From Morella rubra (taxonomy: Eukaryota; Streptophyta; Magnoliopsida; Fagales; Myricaceae), in the NCBI GenBank assembly GCA_003952965.2, contig CM025852.1:24507684-24571683 (forward strand): DNA of 64,000 nt, written 5' to 3'. The notes beneath the pieces are model-generated. The model was not told where the DNA came from. It worked only from the letters and a program-made list of their open reading frames with translations, and did not search any database. The position numbers and the translations under genes were made by a program. The first letter of the stretch is position 1. Each line of letters begins with the position of its first letter. This document shows, in pieces, positions 24,341-37,200 of this stretch.

Positions 24341-27300
24341 CTACGCAGCAACCTGTTGCTCCTTGGCAGAGAGCTGGTCCTGGATATATTGAGGGACAAC
24401 ATCAAACTTGGCTAATTGCATCGTGTAGGATGCACGGCCTTTTGTCATCCCCCGGAGTGTACTTACATACTGGAACATCTCCGCCAGCGGGACCAGCGAA
24501 TCAACCACCTGTAACAATTCCAAAACCAGCAGTGAGAAGGATCCTGAGACTCCAAGAGGAAGGACCAGAAGAACAATCACACAGGTGGCTTGTGATCAGG
24601 TGCTGAGCAGATTTTAAAAAAAATTCCCTTCCCTTTCTTCCACTCTATCTTCCCCTTTTCTTCTCCTTTTATTTGTTTCTAGCTGGGGGTTGGGGATGAA
24701 GCGATCCCGGGTTCAGAGGTAGGAGATCGGTATTGATATAGCGTTGTATCTTACCATCCCTCGTAAGAGGTAGACAGATAGGTTTAGTCCTTAGGTTCTT
24801 GGAAGTTCTTTAAAGAGTACAAATCCAAAAGATTCAACTCCTTAAAGAACCCCAGGACTCCTTTAAAGAACTTATAATATACATATAGCAAGCATAGAGT
24901 TTTGCAATCAGTAGTCACTATAGATCATGAACCATGGCCATAGCTGTGATATAAAAGGTGGAATGAAACTATAAAAATGCAGCCAGCGTGGACTAGGAAT
25001 AAGATATAAGTCCAAAAAGTGAAGCAAGAAGTAAGAGGTCCTCAGGCATACCTTGAGACCACCAGGTTTGTCACCAAAGCTGTTGATCTGACCTCTCCTC
25101 GAGTTTAGATCACCGATCACATCTCCTAAATGTTCTTCAGGCGTGACAACTTCAACTCTCATTATAGGTTCAAGCATCTTTGGGGCAGCCTTTTTCATGC
25201 CCTCACGAAAAGCTCCTCTGGCTGCCAGCTGGAATGCCAGGACACTTGAATCAACATCATGGTAAGAACCATCCACTAGCACAGCGCGTACATCCACGAC
25301 GGGGAAGCCTGCAAGCACACCATTGCTCATACATTCCTCCAATCCTTTCATAACCCCTGGAACGTATTCTCTGGGCACTGCACCTCCCTTGATTTCACTC
25401 TTGAATTCATATCCGCTACCTGATTCCAGGGGTTCAAACCGTACAGTGATATCAGCAAACTGACCTTGTCCACCAGACTGTTTCTTGTGAACATACTTCA
25501 CTTCTGAGACTCTAGAGATGCTTTCCCGGTAGTTCACTTGGGGAGCACCAACGTTTGCTTCCACCTATGTACAACAAGCAACCAAGTTGTGTCAACTCAA
25601 AGCTAAGAATTTTGTTCTTTGTATATTCTCAAACAAAAAGTGAACATCAAATTGAAAGCTGAGGGGGAAAAACAAAGCTCCCGGTTCTATCAAGTAGCTT
25701 TGTAAAATTGTCATTTTTAAAAGTATCGATAGGATATCAAGAAAGAGGGTAAACACTTTTTTGGAGAGCTTTACAACTTACGAAAATTAAAGATTTTTCG
25801 TTTTACGCATAAAAGACAAAACGAGATTATTTTTTTCTTCCAGAAGAAAAAGGCTCGATTTGTCTTCTTTTTAATGATTTTTCTTTTTTTGCTCTGCCCC
25901 TTCCTCTTTTGTTTTTAGTTTCAGGTACATCTGACACCATTTGGGTGTAGGGGGAAAAAAAGAGAGCTTGGTACAAGTGGTTAACAGCTAAACTAGTTCC
26001 AAAGCTTGCTGATCAGACGAGATAGATCTTAAGAGGTGTACAAGACCGAATTATGAGCCTGAATTAAGAAACCTATGAAATTGAAAACCAAATACATGCA
26101 GTTGTCGATGCAAACCTTAAACTCCCTCTTCAGCCGATCAACAATAATCTCAAGGTGCAATTCCCCCATCCCTTCAATGACTGTCTGGTTGATCTCTTCA
26201 TCTCGTGAAAAGTGGAAAGAAGGGTCTTCTTGAGCAAGTTTGATCAACCCCGTTGCCATCTTATCAATATCAGCTTTAGTCTTGGGTTCAATCGCAACCT
26301 TAATCACAGGGTCTGGGAAGTCCATCCGTTCAAGCACAATGGGATTCTCAGTATCACACAATGTTTCACCTGTAACGGTATCTTTCAGACCAGCAAGAGC
26401 AACAATGTCACCTGCTAAAGCTACTTTAACATCCTCTCTACTGTTTGCATGCATCTCTAGAAGCCTACCAATCCTCTCTTTTTTTCCTTTGTTGGCATTC
26501 AGTACGTAGGATCCTGCTGTCAGCTTCCCTGAGTACACTCTCACAAATGTAAGGGATCCCACAAATGAATCACTCATGATCTTGAAAGCAAGTCCCGAGA
26601 ATGGTTCCTCATCACTTGCAGCCCTTTCAATAGTCACTTCTGGGTCTTCCGGGTCAGTCCCCTTCATGGCTGGCAAATCAATTGGAGAAGGCAAATAATC
26701 CACGACAGCATCAAGCAATGGTTGAACTCCCTTGTTTTTAAAAGCTGAGCCGCATAATACCGGTACGAAACTGCTTGAGATGGTTCCCTTCCTTATTAAT
26801 TTCTTAATGGTTTCCTCATCAGGTTCAACCCCTTCTAGGTAGCTCTCCATGGTTTGATCATCTAATTCAACTATGGTTTCTATCAGCTGCGCCCGATAAT
26901 CTTGTGCCTGCTCCTGAAGATCTGCTGGAATATCTGCATACACAAACTTAGCACCCAACTCTTCTCCTGACCAAAGTATAGCTTTCATCTTCACAAGATC
27001 AACAACCCCCTGAAATTTATCTTCTGAACCAACTGGTAATTGAATCACCAGTGGTTTAGCACCCAAATTTGTCACTATCATGTCTCTTGTTCGGAAAAAG
27101 TTAGCTCCAAGACGATCCATCTTATTGACAAAGCAAATTCTGGGTACCCCATATTTATCAGCTTGCCTCCACACGGTTTCAGATTGTGGTTCCACGCCAG
27201 CAACGCTATCAAACAAGCATATAGTACCATCCAACACCCTGAGAGCCCGCTCCACTTCAAGAGTGAAGTCGACATGGCCAGGAGTATCAATAATGTTAAT

Positions 27301-29289
27301 CCGGTGTTTGTTCCAAAATGTGGTGGTTGCAGCAGACGTTATTGTAATCCCTCTTTCCTGTTCCTGCTCCATCCAGTCCATTGTAGCTGTTCCTTCATGT
27401 ACCTCACCTATTTTATAGTTTCTTCCGGTATAGTAAAGAATCCTTTCAGTTGTAGTAGTTTTTCCTGCATCTATATGAGCCATAATTCCAATATTGCGAT
27501 AGTCCTTCAAAGGTACTGAACGCTTTCCCTCTGCCAAAAGACAAAAGAAATCCATCTCTGCCGTGTTAGCTCATTCAGAGAAACTTGTCCAAAGTATAAC
27601 AGCTTTATGCAATATGTAAGCGAGTCAAATAAAAATTCATTGCCTCCATCCTAAAGAATTGAGGTGAGTTTCAGGATGATAAAATTAAATAAAATTTGCC
27701 CTTGCCAATAGTCCACAATATAAACAATGAAACAAGTAAGAATGAATATTTTTTTTGATAAGTAACCAATCTCATTAAGAAAAGCGATAACAGTACAAAA
27801 GACTATACCGAAATCACTTAGTCAAACAAGCCACAAAACTAAGAAAATCAAGAAAATCAACAAAGGGGCAGCCAAGCACCGCATTAGCCCAACTAAACAA
27901 AGAGAGTAACAAAAATCCTTGCAACTTCACCAAAGACAAGGGCAATCCTCAAAACATCTATTATTCCGTTCCTTCCAAATACACCACCAAATGCATGAAG
28001 GAATCATACGCCAAACAAGTGGGAATGAATATTACTTAACCTAATTTCTGTTCAGGGAATTTCTAGGGAATACGTACCAAAGAGGAACTCTTTTGTTGAT
28101 GCTTTAAAATTGACTGGTTTGGTGCAAAATATCAAGATCATAATAGCAACAACCGGGCCTCCTTTCAACGGATTACACTTAACCCTATGTTACACAGACT
28201 TTGAAAGACAAAAGATCTGGAAAACAACTCGTTGCATTTATTGCCAATATGCACAGTCACATCAACTTGTAACAGCGTGGCACGATTATTTTGTCCAACA
28301 TTATATATCAGTTCCCAGTAAATAAAAAGTTCAAAAATAAAAAAATAAAAGGTGCAGCCTTGTCATTTCTAAAGTCTTAAACAAACACCAAACACCACCC
28401 TATCCGACAGATGTCAAAATTTTCAATTCAACACAATAATGTTCAGATAGGGTCAACTAACACCACGATTTACGATACCTCGATCTTCAAAGTAGTATGT
28501 GTCTTAACCATGACCAGATAAACCAAAATTCATCAGAGAGACTAATAAGCAGAGGACATGAAGAATTTCCCGAGTTTCTCAAGAGTACAAAAGTGAAGCT
28601 TTTTGCAAGCATACAAATTCATCCAGAGAACTCCCTAATGTATATATCAAAACACTATGCTGCTTATGCCAGGGGCCCTTTGACTCTCGGGGAGCCAAAA
28701 AAAAAGTCTATTACCGGGAACTTATGGAGAAATTTGAAGGAGCCAAATGGTTCTATCTCACATTATTCAGGGGTAACTAGTTCTCGTCAGTGACATCATC
28801 TGGCCAACATTCCGAACGTCCTTTTGTTTGCTTACAACAACTATTGACATCTCCGCATAACATGCTATGCCTTCCTTGGAGAAACGGAAAAGAAGAAAGC
28901 AAAACTATTGCCAACAATTATTGGAAATCGGCGACAAGCGTTCTATGACCTTGAAAGCAACTAAAAACTCATAAGCAAATCAAACAAATAACTTAATTCA
29001 CATTAGGGAGTTCAAATTATACAAACAAAAAGAAAAGAAGAATTTTTACACTAGAGATGGACCAAATACTACAAAGATGAATTTTTGTTCCCCATAGTCA
29101 AAAGTCCATTTGAGTCATTCTAAGCAGCAGGCAACCGATAGCGAAGCGAAAAGAAAACGATACAGAATTCAAGAATACATTGCTTATCAATTGGGAAAAA
29201 CTGCCCACAATTTTAGTAAGTTCGATAATTGGGTACAGGAAAATCATTGTGAAAAATTAACGTTCGACCTGTATACCAGCAAGAGAAGG

Positions 29290-29324
<35 letters not shown>

Positions 29325-29581
29325 TCGGAGGCCATGGCGACGACAGAGAAATTTCTTCTGCTCCACGAAATGGGGGGCTTCGACGATATAGAGCTGAAGC
29401 GTAAGGCGTTACAGAACTGGGAAGACGAAGATGAGGAAGTCGAAGAAGAAGAGGACGGTCGTCGAGGACGAAGGCCCAGAAAGCGAGCGGGAGAGAGAGG
29501 GATAGTAGGCCTTCTCTGAGACCCATTTATGGTGAAATTGCACACTGACGAAGCAGACAGTCTCACTGACTCTGCCGCCAT
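24341..29581 (-). CDS. Chloroplast elongation factor G (SCO1-type)
   Basis: Plastid translation GTPase that drives translocation. Exons, read downward: 29581-29323, 27530-26116, 25564-25052, 24508-24341; they join in frame to 784 residues, matching plant cpEF-G. Exon 1 encodes a Ser/Arg-rich transit peptide ending near [10 protein letters not shown]. GTPase motifs follow: AHIDAGKTT (about 104-112), the RGITI switch, DTPGH and NKMD. Domain II, domain III ([10 protein letters not shown]), domain IV ([19 protein letters not shown]) and the C-terminal domain V ending KEQQVAA are complete. Intron 1 (1.8 kb) begins directly in a (CT)n tract and contains a LINE fragment. The match to plastid rather than mitochondrial EF-G and the synteny point to At1g62750 (SNOWY COTYLEDON 1), whose loss gives pale cotyledons. 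Confidence 0.95.
27730..28033 (-). mobile_element. 5'-truncated LINE-1 fragment with target-site duplication
   Basis: Lies in cpEF-G intron 1. On the minus strand the insert (28012 to 27751) encodes [20 protein letters not shown], the C-terminal end of plant L1 reverse-transcriptase ORFs, then a short 3' UTR and an A-tail at 27751-27757. It is bracketed by a 21-bp direct repeat (27730-27750 and 28013-28033, two mismatches) sharing GAATGAATATT. This is a clear target-primed insertion, severely 5'-truncated (about 260 bp). Confidence 0.85.
29291..29320. repeat. (GA)n microsatellite at cpEF-G intron 1 donor
   Basis: About fifteen GA units on the plus strand, hence (CT)n on the gene strand. The repeat starts immediately after the exon 1 splice donor GACG|GT, so the donor consensus is GTCTCT rather than GTAAGT. 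Confidence 0.85.
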
Positions 29582-30180
29582 TTTCGTCCGTGTGAGTGAG
29601 AGTAAATGGCCGTTATATTACCTTGCTCACTTCCTCTGGAGGTTTGGGGATAAAGGAAAACTTGAGAGGTTAGAGGTGCCTCGTGCGTTTCGGCCCACCT
29701 TTCGTTTTCGGTCGTTCTGAACCGGATGATAATCTTGTTACAATTGCCATTCCTTTTTCTCATATGTGTATAGCAGTATAGGGTTGGAAAAACAAAATAT
29801 AACAAAGAAAAAAACAACAGCAAACTCAAAAAATAAACAATTATAGAAAGAAAAGAAAATCCCTCATGGCTATGTGGGCCATAACAAACAATGGCTTCAA
29901 AGATGCCACATACCCCAGAATTATAACTGGACCGTATGCAAGGAGGGCCCAGAGGAAAGATACCTATCCATACATGAGGCTTCAAGTTGTTTTTAAAACC
30001 CAAAAAAAGCGCGCACAAAAAAAAAATTGTTGTCCACGAGTCCGGTGGGTACTGGGCTGAAGAACCTACAAGGCCCAGTTTCATGTCCTATTTCCCAACG
30101 TGGCCCAAGACATGCACTTGGGTTTCCCACGAGGCCTAATCAAATTCTGAAGTGTAAAGCCCAGATATAAGGCTTATGTC
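29582..30180 (-). promoter_or_regulatory. cpEF-G promoter region with clustered site II motifs
   Basis: GGCCCA or its complement TGGGCC/TGGGCT occurs at 29692, 29875, 29946, 30053, 30072 and 30102. Site II elements of this kind bind TCP factors and are common upstream of plant housekeeping, ribosomal and organelle-translation genes. The one at 29692 is about 110 bases upstream of the start codon. Confidence 0.55.
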
Positions 30181-32261
30181 ATTGGCAACGCCTGGTAGCA
30201 ATTGTTAAACAGATGCACGAGCGCAGTGCTTCTCTCGCACTCCTGATTCCTGAAGATGGGTGACATTGGATGAAGCACTAACTCTAGTTTAGGGTGAAGT
30301 AATCATGGGTATATGTGCCCCCACGTCTGCGTTTCTGCTATGGCAAGGTTTAAGCTTTATGGGTCCCACCAGTCTCTCTTATATAACTTTCCCCTTACTA
30401 ACTCCATGTGGCCCCCTTCGGCCTCCTGTCTGCTCCCACAACTATCTTGAGTCTTGGAAGTTGAGCTTAACATGGTTATTATATTATAAATTCTATGGAC
30501 CGGGAACGTCTTTATCTACTCGAACTTTACATTTTTTATTTTTCATGCAGGTATTGCCTCCCCCATCAATGCCATCATGGTGAAATGGTGACTAGATTCC
30601 CATGTCGGCCATCCCTGTCGTACATATGCATTGATTCCTTTCTTCTTTTATTGGTCTAATTTTTTGGTCTGGCGTTGCCCATTTGGAATTTCATTTGTTA
30701 GCAGACTAAATTACTACGGCGACTACGTTGGAGATTCACCTTTAAGCTCAATCATGTACATGATAAGATCTCAGGGCAGCTAAAAAGAAAGCATGATTTC
30801 AGTTGTAAACCTTAAAAGCAAATTTGAAAGACTGTCGGGAGGGCTTTGTCGATGGCCAAAGTTCTTTAACCAAGCTCCCCATAAATGAATATATAGCTCA
30901 TTACCTTGTAACTTTTGTTTTTTTGGGGGGTGAAGTAGTCGCATGAGCTTATCTTGTCTAATGATTCTGCCCTCCGAGTTCTCACTTTCTAATTGTCACT
31001 CTCTGCATCTGTTCGTATAATGGCAAAAGTGCTCACAGATAAACTTCGGAAACCCCATGGAAAGGTTTAGAAGATAAGATTCTCAAATAAAATATTCTAT
31101 CTTAGTATCTTTAGTTACTCTTAACAGATTTTGTCAATGTCGTGCAAAATCAACCATCTTCGGATTTGGTTGTCTGGCCGGTAAAGGAAGTCCAAAGTTG
31201 TCAAAGGCAGACAAGAAGTTGGCACTAGATCAGTTTGAATGGAGCTTTTGTTTATGCGGATTAAAGCCGCGGATTGCGACAACGGGGTCCACGACTCCAC
31301 ACCACAGCCGAGTCCTCTGCAGTGCCCTGCGTAGATGCTACTGATTCTCCGGTCTGTGTCTCGCGCAGCCAGTACAAGCAATTATTTTTCATTGTGATAG
31401 TAGTAACTTGTTATGATTTTCTGAGAACTCTTGAAAGTTGTGTAAACTACCATCTTTGTCATCGGATATCACCGAATCTTGAGAGCAAACTTACGAGTTC
31501 TCAATTGGGCACCTATTTATATTTTATTGTGGTTCAGTTTAAAGCTTATCCCCCAAGCCCTGACAAAAGTACTTCAAGTTCAGCAATCTGTATAATTGCA
31601 ACGACTTTGGGGTTAACTCAAGAGTCTCAAGCTTCTGTTTTCCCCTCACTAATCTTGCAAAACTATCTTCTCCCAGTAGCTAATGTTTAAAGCCAAGAAA
31701 AAAAAAATAATGTTTAAAACCTGAATTGTCAGCATCAACAAATTGTTTCATTTGCAAGAATTTTGACCTAATGCGAAGGTTAGGTGGCGGAAAAATCTGA
31801 GTCACTTCCGTCAAATTCAACATAAAAAAACGTGGAAACCATTTCCTGTGTGCTTAAATATAATGGAATTGAAAAGAAAAGCTGTTGGGAGAGGATGACT
31901 AACTGGATCATAGTCGAACACCCAGAGCGTTGCTCAGTTGCTCTCCGCAAGTCATGGCATTGTCATAAATTTCTCATTTAGTAGAACCATTTTCCCCCTT
32001 TTCGAAGAGTTCAGGCCTATATGTTATCATGATCAATTTCTGGACAGAACTTTGATATATTTTACATGGTAAACATAAGGTTAGAACAAACAAAACTTAA
32101 CCTTAGCACATATTACGCACATTTACACATTAAGCAGCAAACTGAGACCCCTCTAACACAAGATCTAGTTCAGGCACAAACCTCACTTAGAGATATCATG
32201 ACGGATATAGATATAAACATCGAAACACTGGAGACAAAAATCTAGAGCTTTAAGACAAAAC
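30181..32261. other. Intergenic DNA between cpEF-G and PMEI-like gene
   Basis: No gene recognised on either strand. The longest frames (for example 31274-31690, plus) show no family features. Part of the right-hand end is the 3' region of the PMEI-like gene. Confidence 0.4.
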
Positions 32262-32879
32262 TTAAGGCTTTTCTCCTGAAGTAGCAGCTCGGTGTCTTGA
32301 AGCAAAACGATTTACCAAAGCAAGTGCATTACTAGTGACTTGAGTAACATGGGTGACCCTTCTCTGTATTTCAGCCTTCACATTTCCAGCCATGTTACGG
32401 CCGGCAAACCCATCAAGACAAGTGTTCTCATCAGTAAGCGCAGCACTAACCCAAGTCTGGACGTTGCTCATGTGCCACGTGAAGTCCTGACCCGCAGCTC
32501 GACTCATATGGCCTAGCTCTCGAACCGACTGGCTGAGCCGGTCCACGCTATCACCCATGTTCTCTATGCAGTCTTTCACAGCTTGATACTCCCTGGCCTT
32601 AATCCCCCTAACTTTTGTCATCTTGGCAACAAACGCCGCAGCTGAACGAACCTTGGCAATGCTCACCGATAAAGCTGTTTGAGCTAGTTGCCTCTCATTT
32701 TGTCTAATCTCACTTGCATAACCTGAAAGGCATTGAACGCATAATGCAGGATAGCGAGTGGCCCTGCAGGAGGCCTTGATGAAAGCTGCAGGGCTGGAAT
32801 GTCCGGCAACGGCGGACTCTGCCGGGCCAGCGTAAAGAACCAAGGAAAAGACTAGTACGGAGAGGCATAGTTTTGCCAT
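32262..32879 (-). CDS. Pectin methylesterase inhibitor-like protein
   Basis: Intronless gene for 205 residues. Residues 1 to about 22 form a signal peptide (MAKLCLSVLVFSLVLYAGPA), so the product is secreted to the cell wall. The PMEI hallmark cysteines are present: SCRATRYPALC near the start of the mature protein, KDCIENM in the middle and ENTCLDGF near the C-terminus, with an additional Cys in VQCLSG. The length fits the PMEI family, which inhibits pectin methylesterases or, in invertase-inhibitor relatives, acid invertases; sequence alone does not settle which. A TATATATA box lies 69 bases upstream of the ATG. Synteny suggests At1g62760/At1g62770. Confidence 0.92.
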   Translation of the reverse strand: MAKLCLSVLVFSLVLYAGPAESAVAGHSSPAAFIKASCRATRYPALCVQCLSGYASEIRQNERQLAQTALSVSIAKVRSAAAFVAKMTKVRGIKAREYQAVKDCIENMGDSVDRLSQSVRELGHMSRAAGQDFTWHMSNVQTWVSAALTDENTCLDGFAGRNMAGNVKAEIQRRVTHVTQVTSNALALVNRFASRHRAATSGEKP

Positions 32880-32947
32880 ATCTCTACAGGAGATAAGCGG
32901 AGTGGGAATGTTATTTTTCTGAGCAACGAATGAACTGAGTCTGGGGT

Positions 32948-32955
32948 TATATATA
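32948..32955 (-). promoter_or_regulatory. TATA box of PMEI-like gene
   Basis: TATATATA on the minus strand, 69 bases upstream of the start codon. Confidence 0.7.
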
Positions 32956-34243
32956 GAATAAGTGTTTGTTTATCTTCTTTTGAGATTAAATAAAGTGGAG
33001 TCAACGGCGTGCCTCCTTTCCTTTAGCCCTCCTTTATGTTTTTTCAAAAAACTCCTAACTCCCAAGTCGCAAGTATACTGCTTCACAATTTCCTCTATCT
33101 TTTAACTGTATTCACTCGGTGTATTTCGTAAGCCCACAAGTTGAAATTTATTTCCCCGTCTCACCAAATGGTCTACCGTATGAGGCTATTGCATCGGTAC
33201 CAAACCATTATGAAGCTTTGATGGGCGTCCCGCGTCCCTTGTTACACTGATTCAATTTGGTTTGGGAGAAAGCACGATACAAGATCTGGCAAAAAAGCAC
33301 AATATCACCGCCTAGAAAGTATTCAAGTGGTCCAATCCATTTACCAGGAATTTCCACGTCTAGAACATCTTCTTTAATTAATTCTACCGGCTAAGAGCAG
33401 CAGCGGTGCTTTCGACTTTCGAGGGATTCGAGGATTTAGAAATCCGTTGAGTTCTGGATAATTCATGAATTATAGAGTATAGGATAGGGACACAAGCTGA
33501 GTGGGAAAAAAAATAAAGGCTTTGTTTGTTATGTCCTTTTGTGCGTGACTGTCACGGACCTCGTGGTGTTGTTTCAGCTTTTACCGATTGAACCAAAGTG
33601 AAAGTAATGCATGGTCCACCTTGGTCAGTAGTTTATAGATAAAAAACTACTGACCGAGACCTCTCCAAGGACAGAATGCTGGCCCGCACCAATTTTTCCT
33701 TTCTTACTTTCTTTCGGAGAGGCAAATAATGTCCGCACCATATCTTGAAAAGGATAAAACAAAACCTGTTCAAGATATTATCCTGCCATCGAATTTGTGC
33801 TTTTTTTGAGTGCTTTCCGGGTCAGCTCATGTTGACTAGTGCTCAAAAATAATTTAAAAGCATTGTTCATATTATTTCACATGGCTCTCGAACTGAGCCA
33901 ATTGCTGATACCTGATAGTGTTTTACTTACTCTATCTTGTTTTTTGGAGCAGTCACATCCTAGTTACATGTAACGTCTTGCTGAAATAAGTTTAATTAGA
34001 TTTCAGATCATGTATTTGTGGTGGAGGATGGCTCCGATTTCAATCTTTTTTTGCCAACATTGAATGTAACTGTAATTCGTACATAAGATCATGTTCTGAT
34101 ACAAATTACAAAGTACACCACAGTTTACAACTATGTTGACAATATTAGTGAATGTGGTATAGCAAAAGATACCCCTCAAAACAAAGTCATCAACCACTCC
34201 TTTAAGAGACTACAAGGGGCACTTGATACCTGCAACCTGGGCA
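32956..34243. other. Intergenic DNA with a small perfect hairpin
   Basis: No gene seen. At 33623-33655 GGTCAGTAGTTT is followed nine bases later by its exact complement AAACTACTGACC, so the transcript would fold into a 12-bp stem. Confidence 0.45.
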
Positions 34244-37200
34244 CTATACTGTCATGTATCTGAGAACAGATCCACGAAGCTTTTCCATGAATTCTGCTGC
34301 TTGTTTCTGCACGTTGGAAATCAACATTGATCTTTCGAGTTAAACCAACAATAGTGCATACAACGAAAATGTTATCACTAAGAAACTGTGGCATACAAAT
34401 TTCTTGTTAGAGAGTTTGCATTAGAAGCCAAATAGTTTTTAGTCCGGCCCTGAAATTACTTTTAAGTACTACTTCAACAAGAGCCAAATAGTCATTCCTA
34501 AATCCTACAGTACTTGAAAAAGCAACAAAGAGAAGGTTTACCAGAAGTGCATCCAATGTTAGACTGGGTAAAACTGTGGATACTATGGCCTAGTTCCCCG
34601 GATTAAGTGCTTCAAGTAATAGAGCTTTCTGTCATTCATTCTATCTCCATGAGGACAATTCAAATAAGTATCCCAAAGTCTTTCCCCACAAGCACGCCTC
34701 CACACCCCCCACCCCCCCCAAAGAAAAAAAAAAAATCTCACATGGTCAGATGTTTTAATGTTCAAAGCAAACTGTTATTTGTACATTCCTGTCCATTAGG
34801 TAACCATCTTAAATAGTGTTTTCTGTAAACAGATTGGTTGTGCCACGCACCTAAAGCTTTGTGTTCACTAAGTGTCGATGTCATAGCAGGACAGAGAGGT
34901 AAAAGGCATCATTCCAATCAAGTATTTCAATGAGAGAAGTGCTCTAAACATAATCCCCCTTTTTGGCTTGCGGCTGTAACTTACACCAGAGAATCTGCTA
35001 TAAGTTACTTAATTGTTGATGAAGTACTTATTAGCATAGGATGGTAGGTTGTGTGCTTGTGAGGGATCTTGGGTTCTCCGCCGCAAGCAATAAATTTCAA
35101 GACAACTCCCTCATAAATTCTACTTGAAACTGAAAGGCCAGGAGTTTCCCAATAGTTTCTACCTGGTTACCCTTGTGTGCATTCGCTATGTTTTCATCAA
35201 GAAGGGTCAATAAGGATCTATTGAGTTCATTCCGCTCAACCATCTCCAATAACTGCAAGGTAGAAGTTAAATCATTTGAGCAATATATGGTGCACACAAT
35301 GTATCAAACTAGAGGCTTTAATGAATAAAAAGAGACACATACAGTTGCTTTTAGATCCTTTGATGTCAAGATTTTGGTCAGGCTTTCTTTTGCTGTTATA
35401 AGATCAGCTTGCATTTTATCATAGGCTTCTGTAACAAAAAAAAAAATATGGCTAAGAATGGTGGGTTTAAGGTAAAAGGCAAGGATGCATATCCTTCAGC
35501 ACTATGGTTTGTGGTAGGTTAACATACCTGTTCCTTCCAGCAGGGCTTTCTGCAGTGCTTCTAGCTCAATCAATCTATCTTCCATGTCCTAGACCCAAAT
35601 ATTAGCATTTGAATGTTGTCACTAAATTCAATCATCTCTGCAGCCTATAACTCAAATAAAGAGTTTGAAAATGGAGAACCTGGGATTTTGAAACAGCAAA
35701 CCGAAGCTGACCCAGCTCAAATTGTAGGTGTGAAAAAAATTCCGGGTTCAATCTGCTAATACCACACGTTATAGCAGCATTTGTTGATGGCGAGGTTGGG
35801 GATAAGTAGGAAAAGAGTATATTAACCAAGAGAGTTAATGGAGATGCAACAACTGAATACAACAGTTGACTACTTTCTCATTTGCAGTGTGAATACTTGA
35901 TCATTGTAGGTTATATTCTGACACTATGTCCCTTCCATAAGAAATAAACCAAACTACATGCTAGTTCTATTTAAACACAAAGCATACACAATAAAATTCG
36001 ACTGAAGGAAGCAAAGCACACCATATTAAAGACCTTTTTTCTTTCTAAAAGTACATGCTTGGATTCTACTCATACAAGCACACGTAAATGCACTTCCATA
36101 TTGCAGGAATCAATGTCTCTAACAGGTATGCAATTTTGAATCTCCGCGTAATTAGCATGCAATGAAAAAGCACTGACCGCCTCCTCAACCTCGCGATCTC
36201 ATATTCAATATCCTGAGCTTCAGTGTCCAGAAAGTACTCGATCAGCTCCGCTGGAGTGTCCGGAATAACCCGAGACTATGACAAGCAAAAACAACAGCCA
36301 TATAAAATTACAACAAAACAGAGAGAAATAAAACAACAATTTTACACAATTAGCAAGACCCAGTTCCTCCAAATCGAAACAAAATTACCTGCCGAAGAGA
36401 GTGGCGGCGCTCCTTTTCTTCACGGACTTGGCGTTCAAATTCTTCCCGGGCTTCAGCATCTCTCTCAAGCCGCCTTCGGAACTCGCGCCTCGCGATGTGA
36501 CCGGTCTGTGGCGGGCCGAGCAAGCCTTCTGGGTCCTTCCTTTTCCAGAAAAGCAAATTTAAAGCCAGTAAGCTTTGAGAAACTAATAGATGGGTGACAT
36601 GGAAGAAAGAGAGACAGGTACCCATCCAACGCAGCAAATTCTGGGCCTGAAAGAATTTGAAGGTACACCAATAGTTTCTACTGTTACCCTTACATTCCTG
36701 TCCATTATGTTTTCATCTTAAAGGGTCAATGATCTATTCTGTAAACAGATTGGTTGTGCCACTCCAATAACTGCAGCTTTGTGTTTCACTCATTGTCGAT
36801 GTCATGGTGCACACAGAGAGGTAAAAGGCATCATTCCAATCAAGTATTTCAATGAGAGAAGTGCTCTAAACATAATCCCCCTTTTTGGCTTGCGGCTGTA
36901 ACTTACACCAGAGAATCTGCTATAAGTTACTTAATTGTTGATGAAGTACTTATTAGCATAGGATGGTAGGTTGTGTGCTTGTGAGGGATCTTGGGTTCTC
37001 CGCCGCAAGCAATAAATTTCAAGACAACTCCCTCATAAATTCTACTTGAAACTGAAAGGCCAGGAGTTTCCCAATAGTTTCTACCTGGTTACCCTTGTGT
37101 GCATTCGCTATGTTTTCATCAAGAAGGGTCAATAAGGATCTATTGAGTTCATTCCGCTCAACCATCTCCAATAACTGCAAGGTAGAAGTTAAATCATTTG

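Noticed and set aside
27040..27519. 159-codon plus-strand frame across cpEF-G
   Set aside because: Antisense to the GTPase domain exon; no independent support.
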